From: Solilutibacter silvestris
GTDB lineage: Bacteria > Pseudomonadota > Gammaproteobacteria > Xanthomonadales > Xanthomonadaceae
DNA: 64,000 nt
Assembly (NCBI RefSeq): GCF_002895945.1
Contig: NZ_NPZB01000002.1
Span: 1,054,001 to 1,118,000, forward strand
Reading direction: 5' to 3'
Below, one piece after another: positions 56,579-64,000 of the stretch (position 1 is its first letter; each line of letters begins with the position of its first letter). A model generated the notes under the pieces. That model did not search any database and was not told the origin of the DNA. It saw only the letters and a program-made list of their open reading frames with translations. Made by a program: the position numbers and the translations under genes.

Positions 56579-58668
56579 AGGCATCGACGCGACGGGTCAA
56601 GCCCGATCTGCACGATGCCTCGCTCTACTTCAACCGCGAGTTGTCGCAGCTCGACTTCAACTTCCGCGTGCTGGCGCAGGCGTACGATCCCGCGGTGCCG
56701 CTGCTGGAACGATTGCGCTACCTGTGCATTTCCTGCACCAACCTCGACGAATTCTTCGAGATCCGCGCCGGCAGCCTGCAGCACGCCGAACACCTTGGCC
56801 TGCAACCAGGGCCGGATGGCCGTTCGCACGCGACGGTGCTGCAGCAGATCCACGAACGCGCCGCCGAACTTGTGCAGGCGCAATACGCCAATTTCTACGA
56901 CGAGCTGCGCCCGGCACTGTTCGCCGAGGGCATCCGCCTGTTGCAACGCGAGCAATGGTCGCCACAGCAAGCGGACTGGCTGCGCAAGTATTTCCGCGAA
57001 CAGATCATGCCAGTGCTGTCGCCGATCGCGCTCGATCCTTCGCACCCGTTTCCGCGTATCCTCAACAAGGCGCTCAACGTGGTGGTGGTGTTGCAGGGCC
57101 GCGATGCGTTTGGCCGCAAGGGCCATCTCGCGATCGTGCGCGCGCCGCGTTCGCTGTCGCGCATCATCCAGATCCCCGATCTCAGCGGCGAAGGCGGCCA
57201 GGACTTCGTGTTCCTGTCCTCGGTGCTGTCGGAATTCGTCGATGAGCTGTTCCCCGGACTGAAGGTGAAGGGCGCGTACCAGTTCCGCGTCACCCGCAAT
57301 TCGGAGCTGATCGTCGACGAGGAGGAAGTCGACAATCTCGCCCACGCGTTGCGCGACGAACTGGTCGGTCGCGGTTATCTGAAGGCAGTGCGACTCGAGC
57401 TGGCGGAAAACTGCCCGCCCGAGATCGAACGCTTCCTGCTGCAGAATTTCGAACTGACCGAAAACGCGGTGTATCGCATCCGTGGCCCGGTCAATCTCAA
57501 CCGCGTGATCCAGGTCTACGATCTGGTGCGCGATCGTCCCGACCTGAAGTTCCTGCCGATGCTGCCGCGGCAGATGGACGAGGAATCGATGTTTCGCCGC
57601 GTCGCCGCCGGCGACGTGTTGCTGCATCATCCCTTCGACGCGTTCACGCCGGTGCTCGACCTGATCCGCGAAGCCGCCGACGATCCCGACGTGCTGGCGA
57701 TCAAGCAGACGCTGTATCGCACCGGCAAGGACTCCGCGATCGTCGACCAGCTGATCCGCGCCGCGCGCAACGGCAAGGACGTCACCGTGGTGGTGGAATT
57801 GCGCGCACGCTTCGACGAGGAAGCCAACCTCGGGCTTGCCGATCGCATGCAGGAGGCCGGCGTGCAGGTGGTGTACGGCGTGGTCGGCTACAAGACGCAC
57901 GCCAAGATGCTGCTGATCATCCGCCGCGAGGGCAAGAACCTGCGCCGTTACGTCCATCTCGGCACCGGCAATTACCACAGCGGCACCGCGCGCCTGTATA
58001 CCGATATCGGCCTGATCACCTGCAACAAGGACATCGGCGAGGACGTCAACCGCGCGTTCCAGCAGATTTCCGGCCTGGCGTCGGCGATGAAGCTCAAGCG
58101 CATCCTGCTGTCGCCGTTCACCCTCCACAGCGGCCTGCTCGAACGCATCGAACGCGAGACCGCGCACGCCCGCAAGGGCAAGCCGGCGCACGTGATCGCC
58201 AAGATGAACGCGTTGAACGAACCCGACGTGGTGCGCGCGCTGTACACGGCATCGCAAGCCGGGGTGAAGATCGACCTGATCGTGCGCGGCGCCTGCACGC
58301 TGCGGCCGGGCGTGCCCGGCGTCTCCGACAACATCCGCGTGCGTTCGATCGTCGGCCGTTTCCTCGAACACCATCGCGTGTATTGGTTCGCCAACGACGG
58401 CGACCCGGAAATCTTCTGTTCTTCCGCCGACTGGCTGGAACGCAACCTGTTGCGGCGCGTCGAGACCTGCTTCCCGATCCTCGATCCGGTGCTGGCCAAG
58501 CGCGTCTACGACGAAGTGCTGGCGAACTATCTCGAAGACAACACGCAGGCGTGGGAACTGCAACCCGATGGCCAATACCTGCACCTGCATCCAGTCGATG
58601 GGCAGCCGCCACATGCAGCGCAGTTATCGCTGCTGGAACGTATCGACGGACCGGCACCAAACGCGTGA
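56530..58668 (+). CDS. ppk1: Polyphosphate kinase 1
   Basis: Makes polyphosphate from ATP. It has 712 residues: N domain with FNRELSQLDFNFRVL near residue 35, head domain, then the PLD-like catalytic halves. The predicted phospho-acceptor is H457 in KTHAKMLL (E. coli H435 by position in the motif). ATG 56530 follows AAAGGAAG but lies inside phoR; the next ATG at 56575 overlaps the phoR stop (ATGA) and would drop 15 residues. It is followed by ppx 39 bases later. Confidence 0.95.
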   Translation: MSLRKGTGRPATSRGMKASTRRVKPDLHDASLYFNRELSQLDFNFRVLAQAYDPAVPLLERLRYLCISCTNLDEFFEIRAGSLQHAEHLGLQPGPDGRSHATVLQQIHERAAELVQAQYANFYDELRPALFAEGIRLLQREQWSPQQADWLRKYFREQIMPVLSPIALDPSHPFPRILNKALNVVVVLQGRDAFGRKGHLAIVRAPRSLSRIIQIPDLSGEGGQDFVFLSSVLSEFVDELFPGLKVKGAYQFRVTRNSELIVDEEEVDNLAHALRDELVGRGYLKAVRLELAENCPPEIERFLLQNFELTENAVYRIRGPVNLNRVIQVYDLVRDRPDLKFLPMLPRQMDEESMFRRVAAGDVLLHHPFDAFTPVLDLIREAADDPDVLAIKQTLYRTGKDSAIVDQLIRAARNGKDVTVVVELRARFDEEANLGLADRMQEAGVQVVYGVVGYKTHAKMLLIIRREGKNLRRYVHLGTGNYHSGTARLYTDIGLITCNKDIGEDVNRAFQQISGLASAMKLKRILLSPFTLHSGLLERIERETAHARKGKPAHVIAKMNALNEPDVVRALYTASQAGVKIDLIVRGACTLRPGVPGVSDNIRVRSIVGRFLEHHRVYWFANDGDPEIFCSSADWLERNLLRRVETCFPILDPVLAKRVYDEVLANYLEDNTQAWELQPDGQYLHLHPVDGQPPHAAQLSLLERIDGPAPNA

Positions 58669-58707
58669 TCGTGCGCCATCACGATTGACCCACTAAGCTT
58701 GCCCACC

Positions 58708-60240
58708 ATGAGCCCGAGTCGCGCCAGCACTCCTGACACGCCCCTGCGCGACGGCGACCTGCTGGCCGCGGTCGATCTCGGCTCCAACAGTTTCCACATG
58801 GTGGTGGCGCGCTACACGCTGGGCCAGTTGCGCGTGGTCGACCGCATCCGCGAGATGGTGCGGATGGCGGAAGGGCTCGATCGTTCCGGCCAGCTCAGTG
58901 CGCCGGTGCAGCAACGCGCGCTCGATTGCCTGTCGCGCTTCGGCCAGCGCATCCGCGACATCCCGCCGTGGCGCGTGCGCGCGCTCGCCACCAACAGCGT
59001 GCGCAGGTTGCGTGATTCCCAGGAATTCCTGGTGCCGGCGGAAATCGCGCTCGGCCATTCCATCGAAGTGGTGTCCGGCCGCGAGGAAGCACGACTGGTC
59101 TATCTCGGCGTCGCCCACGCGCAGCCGCCGAAACGCGGCGAGCTGCGCTTGGTGATGGACATCGGCGGCGGTTCCACCGAATGCATCATCGGCAGCGGGC
59201 TGGAACCGATCGAACGCGAAAGCCTGCAGGTCGGTTGCGTGGCGACGACCCGGCGTTTCTTCGCCAACGGCAAGCTCACCCGCAAGAAATGGAAGCAGGC
59301 GCTGACCGCAGTCGCCGCGGAATTCCAGCAGTTCTCCAACACCTATCGCGCGCTGGGCTGGGACGATGCGATGGGATCGTCGGGCACCATCAAGGCGATC
59401 GGCAAGATTTGCGCCGGCACCGGCATCAGCAATGGCGAGATCACGCCGGAAGCGCTGTGGCACGTGCGTGAACTGATGCTCGCCGCGGGCAGCATCAACA
59501 AGATCCAGTTGCCCGGTCTGTCCGACGACCGCACCCCGGTGATCGCCGGCGGCGTGGTGGTACTCGAAGCCGCATTCGCGACGCTGGGCATTCGGCAAAT
59601 GGATGTCAGCAAGGCGGCGATGCGCGAAGGCATCCTCTACGACATGATCGGCCGCGCCGGTGGCGACGATGCGCGCGACAGTTCGGTCAACGCGATGATG
59701 CAGCGCTACGGCGTCGATATCGCGCAAGCGACGCGGGTGGAGCGCACCGCCACCGAGTTGTTCGCCCAAGTGCACAAGAGCTGGAAGCTCGATCCCGACG
59801 ACGGCCTGATCCTCGGCTGGGCGGCACGCCTGCACGAGATCGGCCTGGTGATCGCGCATAGCCAGTACCACCTGCATGGTGCCTATGTGCTGGAACACTC
59901 GGACGTGGCCGGTTTCACCCAGCAGGAACAGCAGATGCTGGCGATCCTGGTGCGCAGCCATCGTCGCGGCCTGCCGAAGTCGATGTTCGATGCCCTGCCC
60001 GCACGCCTGCGCCAGACCACGCGACGACTGTGCGTGTTGTTGCGACTCGCGGTGTTGATGCATCGCTCGCACGAGGGGCAAGCGATTCCGCGCCTGAGGT
60101 TGCGCGCCGACAAGAACACGATGCGCCTGGAGCTTTCTGGGCGCTGGCTCGACGAACGCCCGTTATTGCGCGCCGACTTGCTGGGCGAACAGGCCGATAT
60201 CGCCAGCCTCGGGTTCAAGTTGATCGTGCAGGCGGGTTGA
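58708..60240 (+). CDS. ppx: Exopolyphosphatase / guanosine pentaphosphate phosphohydrolase
   Basis: A 510-residue protein of the Ppx/GppA family (actin-like fold). N-terminal phosphate loop AVDLGSNSFHMVV near residue 18, second motif VMDIGGGSTEC near 150, and a helical HD-like C-terminal region with WAARLHEIG near 370. It degrades polyphosphate or pppGpp and counterbalances ppk1. ATG 58708 is preferred to the TTG nine bases earlier. It ends exactly at the end of the convergent transporter gene. Confidence 0.94.
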   Translation: MSPSRASTPDTPLRDGDLLAAVDLGSNSFHMVVARYTLGQLRVVDRIREMVRMAEGLDRSGQLSAPVQQRALDCLSRFGQRIRDIPPWRVRALATNSVRRLRDSQEFLVPAEIALGHSIEVVSGREEARLVYLGVAHAQPPKRGELRLVMDIGGGSTECIIGSGLEPIERESLQVGCVATTRRFFANGKLTRKKWKQALTAVAAEFQQFSNTYRALGWDDAMGSSGTIKAIGKICAGTGISNGEITPEALWHVRELMLAAGSINKIQLPGLSDDRTPVIAGGVVVLEAAFATLGIRQMDVSKAAMREGILYDMIGRAGGDDARDSSVNAMMQRYGVDIAQATRVERTATELFAQVHKSWKLDPDDGLILGWAARLHEIGLVIAHSQYHLHGAYVLEHSDVAGFTQQEQQMLAILVRSHRRGLPKSMFDALPARLRQTTRRLCVLLRLAVLMHRSHEGQAIPRLRLRADKNTMRLELSGRWLDERPLLRADLLGEQADIASLGFKLIVQAG

Positions 60241-60987
60241 TTACTGCCCGCGCTGCATGATCTCGCCTTCATCGCGCAAGGTGAAGGGATTGAAGTGCGT
60301 GGCGTGGTCGAACGTGTCGACGCCCTCCTCGCGCTTCAACCAGCCGACCACCGCATACGTCACAGGGGTCAGCACGACTTCGACCAACACTTTCATCGTC
60401 CAGTTGAACAGGATCACCTTGACCAGCGTGGTGCTTTCCCAGATGCCGAGGAAGGCGATCGGATAGAAGGTGATGCTGTCGCAGGCCTGCCCGACCACCG
60501 TCGAACCGATGGTGCGCGTCCACAGGTGCTTGCCCTGGGTGATGATTTTCATCCGCGCCATCACGAAGGCGTTGACGAAATCGCCGACCCAGTAGCCGAT
60601 CATCGATGCCAGCGCGATCCGCCAGGTGTTGCCGAACACGACTTCCAGCGCCGGTTGCAACGTCTTGTTGAATGGTTCGGCCGGGCTCATCGGCATGTGC
60701 ACCACCACCCACGCCATCACCGTGGCGAAGATCATCGCGCCGAAACCAGCCCAGATCGCGCGGCGCGCCCGTGCATAGCCATAGACCTCGGTGAGCACGT
60801 CACCGAAGATGTAGCCGATCGGGAAAAACAGGTTGCCGGTGCCGAAACTGAGCGGCCCGATCCCTGGCACGTCCATCACGCTGACCTTGGCCGGACCGAT
60901 CAGGTTGGAACACAGCAGTACCGCGACCATGCCGGCGACCAGCATGTCGTAATAGCGAAACCCCTGGCGTGGCGACGCGGATATCAC
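60241..60987 (-). CDS. yhhQ: Queuosine precursor transporter (YhhQ family)
   Basis: A 248-residue inner-membrane protein with about six transmembrane segments (for example MLVAGMVAVLLCSNLIGPAKVS near 15-35) and the family motif NLFFPIGYIFGDVLTEVYGY near residue 52. It likely imports preQ0/preQ1 for the tRNA modification queuosine. The start is GTG 60987, overlapping the peptidase stop by four bases. Confidence 0.92.
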   Translation of the reverse strand: MISASPRQGFRYYDMLVAGMVAVLLCSNLIGPAKVSVMDVPGIGPLSFGTGNLFFPIGYIFGDVLTEVYGYARARRAIWAGFGAMIFATVMAWVVVHMPMSPAEPFNKTLQPALEVVFGNTWRIALASMIGYWVGDFVNAFVMARMKIITQGKHLWTRTIGSTVVGQACDSITFYPIAFLGIWESTTLVKVILFNWTMKVLVEVVLTPVTYAVVGWLKREEGVDTFDHATHFNPFTLRDEGEIMQRGQ

Positions 60988-61907
60988 GGATGCGCCAGCG
61001 CGTAGTCCAGCGCCCCGCGGATCGCGGCGACCTGCGCGTCATTGCACTGCGCCGGCGAAGCGCGCGGACTGTCCGGATAGACCTCTGTGGTGGTGGTGTA
61101 GCGTGCATCGGTGATGCTCGCGCACAAGCCCAACTCCAGCAGCGGATATTCGATCACGCCGGGCGCGACCACCGGGGAGCCGATGATGGTGCCATCGGGA
61201 TCGGCCGGCGCGATATGCGTGACTTTTTCGACAGCCGCGTTCACCGCCTGCTGGAAGCCCGGTTGCGGATTGGCGGAATCTGCGCACAGGTAGAAGCCAT
61301 CGGGAATGGTGCCCGGCTCGAACGGCGCACCATCACGCGCGGCCAATGCAGGTCGGAATTCGGATTCGTCGCTGTCGGTGGTTTCGTGCAGGTCGATGTG
61401 CATCAGGAAACGACCGCGCAGTGGCGCCACCAATTCCAGCAATGCCGCCGATTCAGCGCAGGGACTGTCGGGATGGAAAGATCGGTTGGGATCAATCGCA
61501 TCGGGGTTCCAGCGATTGATCCGCTCGTACGCCCAAGGGCTGACGCAGGGCACGACCAGCAGGTTGACACGGCCGGCGTAATCCTGGGCGTGGCGATCGA
61601 GGAATTGCAGCGCACCGTGCACGCCGCTGGTCTCGTAGCCGTGCACGCCGCCGGTCACCAGCGCGATCGGCAAGGCATCGTTCCAGTCGCGACTGCGCAA
61701 CGCGAACAGCGGGTACACGCCGTCGGGCGACTCGTCGAGGCGAGCGTATTCCGAGACATCGAAGCATTCACGCAGGCGGTCAATGGCGCTCACCACGTCG
61801 TCGGCATAGCTGCGCTGCTTGCGTTGGCGCGCGCGCCATTCGGCCTTCTCGGCCGCGCCCCACGGCTGGCCGGGAGTACCGACGGGATAGAAGTGTTGAA
61901 GCGTCAT
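60984..61907 (-). CDS. M14 family metallopeptidase, AstE/AspA-like
   Basis: A 307-residue zinc enzyme of the M14 (succinylglutamate desuccinylase/aspartoacylase) type. Zinc ligands are H89 and E92 in GGVHGYETSG and a third His in IDLHETTDSDE (H174), with a catalytic Glu expected near the C-terminus. No signal peptide is visible, so it is probably cytosolic. Its stop overlaps the transporter start, so they form an operon. Substrate unknown. Confidence 0.85.
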   Translation of the reverse strand: MTLQHFYPVGTPGQPWGAAEKAEWRARQRKQRSYADDVVSAIDRLRECFDVSEYARLDESPDGVYPLFALRSRDWNDALPIALVTGGVHGYETSGVHGALQFLDRHAQDYAGRVNLLVVPCVSPWAYERINRWNPDAIDPNRSFHPDSPCAESAALLELVAPLRGRFLMHIDLHETTDSDESEFRPALAARDGAPFEPGTIPDGFYLCADSANPQPGFQQAVNAAVEKVTHIAPADPDGTIIGSPVVAPGVIEYPLLELGLCASITDARYTTTTEVYPDSPRASPAQCNDAQVAAIRGALDYALAHP

Positions 61908-61974
61908 CGACCTACTCGCTCAGCTGGTCCGGACAAGCATTGTAGGCCGACGATGGCGATGCGCAGCGGACGCT

Positions 61975-63183
61975 TCATTTCCCGAATGCTCTATCCCGTT
62001 CGAACGGCTGCGCCATCGCCCGCAGCAAGCTGCCTTCATCGTCGTCAGCGGTCAGTTCCCAGGTGAACACGCCGCGCAAGCCGTGGTCGCGGGCAAAGCG
62101 TGCACGAATTCCGATGGAGCGCGGATCTTCATAGCTCACGAAGACATGCTCCTTGGCGTTGAACAGCCACGGCGCCTGCGCGACCGGATGCCAATGCTGT
62201 TGCCACTGCGGATCGCCCAACAGCTTCGCCTTGATGACACGCCAATCGCCGGCCGGATACGTGCCGGAATACGGTTGATACAGCCCGTCGTTGCCGTCAC
62301 GGGTGACGTGATAACCGCGACCATAGAACGGCACGCCCACCACCAGCTTGTCCGCCGGCACGCCATGCGCACGGTAATACGCGACCGCGCCTTCGACGCT
62401 GTTCCAGCGCCGTGATTCGGGAGCAAGCGGATCTTCCGGAACTTCGCGCATGGGCGCGTTGAACGATGTCACCGGGGAGAACGTGGTGCCCATGTCGTAG
62501 CTCATCAGGTTGATGAAATCGAGCGTTTTCGCCACCGCGGCCAGTTCATAGCTCTTCGCCGGATCATAGGCACCCGCGGATTCCATGCGCCCACCGGGCA
62601 AGGCCGCGGTGAGCCACAAGTGTTGTCCGCGCCGTTTGCCGATGCCGTCCAGCTGGCGACGGAACTCCTGCAGCAACAAGGTCGCGTTGTGATGATCTTG
62701 GGGGCGTGCGGCGATGTGCTGCGGTCCGCCATACACCGGGAATTCCCAATCGATGTCGATGCCGTCGAACGTTCCGCGCTGGTGATCGAAGAACTCGGCG
62801 ATGCACGACGAGACGAAACGCTTGCGGCTGGCGTCGGTGAGCGCTGCGTCCGAGAATCCATCGCCTTCCCAGCCGCCAATCGAAATGATGGTGTGCAGTT
62901 TCGGATGTTCACGTTTCAGTTTCGCCAGCGCGACGAAATTCGCATCGGCATTCGCCTTCGCCGCGCATTGACCGTCTTCGATCCGCGCGAACGCATAGAA
63001 CAGATGCGTCAGCGTGTCGGCTGGGATATGTTCGATCGGATAGCGCGACGACGAACCGCCCGGGTAGTAGGCGGCGACGACTTTCGACAATGGCGCATCG
63101 GCGGCGCGTGCGGCGGGAACGATTCCTCCAGCCAGAAGGATGCAGGCAATCGCCATGCGTCGAAACACGGGCTGGCGCGACAC
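61975..63183 (-). CDS. Secreted GH18 chitinase
   Basis: A 402-residue glycoside hydrolase family 18 protein with a signal peptide (about 1-27, ending ARAADA), the chitin-binding strand SIGGWEGDGFSD near 101-112, and the catalytic box DGIDIDWEFPVYGG with general acid E147. It cleaves chitin; no separate chitin-binding domain is visible. The GTG start follows directly after the stop of the DUF1801 gene. The hydrophobic core is after RRMA. Confidence 0.92.
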   Translation of the reverse strand: MSRQPVFRRMAIACILLAGGIVPAARAADAPLSKVVAAYYPGGSSSRYPIEHIPADTLTHLFYAFARIEDGQCAAKANADANFVALAKLKREHPKLHTIISIGGWEGDGFSDAALTDASRKRFVSSCIAEFFDHQRGTFDGIDIDWEFPVYGGPQHIAARPQDHHNATLLLQEFRRQLDGIGKRRGQHLWLTAALPGGRMESAGAYDPAKSYELAAVAKTLDFINLMSYDMGTTFSPVTSFNAPMREVPEDPLAPESRRWNSVEGAVAYYRAHGVPADKLVVGVPFYGRGYHVTRDGNDGLYQPYSGTYPAGDWRVIKAKLLGDPQWQQHWHPVAQAPWLFNAKEHVFVSYEDPRSIGIRARFARDHGLRGVFTWELTADDDEGSLLRAMAQPFERDRAFGK

Positions 63184-63660
63184 TCAAGCCACCGCCTTTT
63201 TCACCAACGCACGGATCTTCTTTTCCTCGGCATCGCCCAAGTCTTTCAGGCCATAGGACGTCGGCCACATCACGCCATCATCCAGCATGGCGGCGTCGTT
63301 GAAACCCAATGTCGCATAGCGGTCTCCGAACTTCTTCGCATCCTTGAAAAAGCAGATGATCTTGCCATCCGTGTTCGCATAAGCAGGCATTCCATACCAC
63401 GTCTTCGGCATCAGCCCCGGCGCGACCGATTTGACGATGGCGTGCAGGCGCGTGGCCATCGCGCGGTCCGATGCGTCCATTTCGGCGACCTTGGCCAGCA
63501 CGTCGGCTTCACCGTCTGCCCGGCTCTTTTCAGCCTTGAGTTCGCGGGCGCGTTCCTTCATCGCGTCACGCTCGGCGGCGCTGAAACCCTCCGATGGGCT
63601 GGCGCCCGTCTTGGCCTTCTTCGTGATCTTGCTCGCGGTTTTCCTGGTGGTCTGGCTCAT
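63184..63660 (-). CDS. DUF1801 family protein
   Basis: A 158-residue soluble protein with a Lys/Glu-rich helical N-terminus and a DUF1801 (YdhG-like) core: KTWYGMPAYANTDGKIICFF, then YATLGFNDAAMLDDGVMWPTS. Function is unknown. It ends with no gap before the chitinase GTG (TGAGTG), so the two are probably translationally linked. Confidence 0.85.
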   Translation of the reverse strand: MSQTTRKTASKITKKAKTGASPSEGFSAAERDAMKERARELKAEKSRADGEADVLAKVAEMDASDRAMATRLHAIVKSVAPGLMPKTWYGMPAYANTDGKIICFFKDAKKFGDRYATLGFNDAAMLDDGVMWPTSYGLKDLGDAEEKKIRALVKKAVA

Positions 63661-63693
63661 GTCGATGTCCTCGGATCTGTTCGGAGCGGAATT

Positions 63694-64000
63694 TCAGCTG
63701 CGTTCCTGCAGGCGCAGCAAATTGCCAGCGGGATCGCGCACGGCACAATCGCGCACGCCGTAGGGTTGCATGGTCGGTTCCTCGACGATCTCGGCGCCAC
63801 TGGCCTGGATGCGTTCGAATGCGGCATCAAGGTCTTTCGTCGCCAGCAGCATGATCGCGTAAGTACCCTTGGCCATCATTTCCGAGATGATGCGTTTCTC
63901 GTCGTCGGTCACGCCCGGGCTGGCGGCCGGCGGAAACAGCACGATCGAGGTGCCGGGCTGGTCGGGCGGACCGATGGTAAGCCAGCGCATGCCGTTGTAG
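63694..64000 (-). CDS. VOC-family (glyoxalase-like) protein, N-terminus cut by the right edge
   Basis: The C-terminal 100 or so residues of a vicinal-oxygen-chelate fold protein, ending ...VEEPTMQPYGVRDCAVRDPAGNLLRLQERS with the family motif VRDPAGN. The frame continues past the right edge; the Met at 63990 is internal, since YNG precedes it in the same frame. VOC proteins act on small molecules, often as dioxygenases or resistance proteins; the specific role is not determinable here. Confidence 0.85.
   Translation of the reverse strand, partial: YNGMRWLTIGPPDQPGTSIVLFPPAASPGVTDDEKRIISEMMAKGTYAIMLLATKDLDAAFERIQASGAEIVEEPTMQPYGVRDCAVRDPAGNLLRLQERS

Noticed and set aside
56533-58614. A 693-codon minus-strand open frame opposite ppk1
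   Set aside because: Shadow of a strongly conserved kinase gene; no promoter or ribosome site.

Overview
The window reads as chromosomal core DNA from a Lysobacterales (Xanthomonadaceae-type) gammaproteobacterium. It is GC-rich and densely packed, and most neighbours inside operons overlap by 1-4 bases (ATGA, GTGA or TGATG junctions). Gene orders typical of xanthomonads include rpoE-rseA-mucD-lepA-lepB-rnc-era-recO, fabH-fabD-fabG-acpP-fabF-pabB-pabC-mltG-tmk-holB-pilZ, and tig-clpP-clpX-lon-hupB. The species cannot be fixed from this sequence. There is no prophage, insertion sequence, integron, CRISPR array or rRNA operon.

Layout. 0-10.3 kb (mostly minus strand): the cut rlmD gene, an orphan receiver-Hpt protein (plus strand), and the sigma-E cell-envelope stress operon, which runs through signal peptidase I and RNase III to RecO. 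10.4-12.5 kb: a fatty-acid oxidation multienzyme. 12.5-23.2 kb (minus): a long run combining type IV pilus PilZ, DNA polymerase III delta prime, thymidylate kinase, MltG, folate synthesis (pabC/pabB), the fatty acid synthesis cluster, L32 and YceD. 23.3-27.6 kb (plus): a MoxR ATPase / DUF58 / membrane transglutaminase operon with a small membrane protein in front. 27.6-31.1 kb: a repeat-bearing gap, then hit, recR, ybaB and dnaX. 31.1-33.3 kb: tRNA-Ser, the Pit phosphate transporter with its DUF47 partner, and the SRP RNA. 33.3-36.4 kb: an MBL hydrolase, LPS-core genes (kdkA, a GT9 glycosyltransferase) and a second tRNA-Ser. 36.6-41.5 kb: a PP2C phosphatase, dnaQ-rnhA-yafS opposite gloB-mltD, then fabI. 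41.6-50.5 kb (minus): the protein quality-control block ppiD, tRNA-Asp, tRNA-Val, hupB, lon, clpX, clpP, tig. 50.6-51.2 kb: five tRNA genes. 51.3-54.5 kb: isocitrate dehydrogenase, glutaredoxin and a BepA-like metalloprotease. 54.5-60.2 kb: phoB-phoR-ppk1-ppx behind clear PHO boxes. 60.2-64 kb (minus): a queuosine-precursor transporter, an M14 peptidase, a secreted GH18 chitinase, a DUF1801 protein and a VOC protein cut by the right edge.

How it fits together. The window carries several coherent modules: envelope stress (sigma-E, anti-sigma, periplasmic protease, signal peptidase), lipid and cofactor synthesis, replication and repair factors, cytosolic proteolysis, and phosphate sensing with polyphosphate metabolism. 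No convincing new multi-gene system is visible. The observations most worth a second look are small in scale: rnc can only be complete if it starts at CTG; phoB is preceded by four phased PHO 7-mers; a near-consensus sigma-E promoter precedes rpoE; PabB and PabC both deviate from E. coli at known positions; the HIT protein has a modified histidine triad; and two gaps hold palindromic or inverted repeats.
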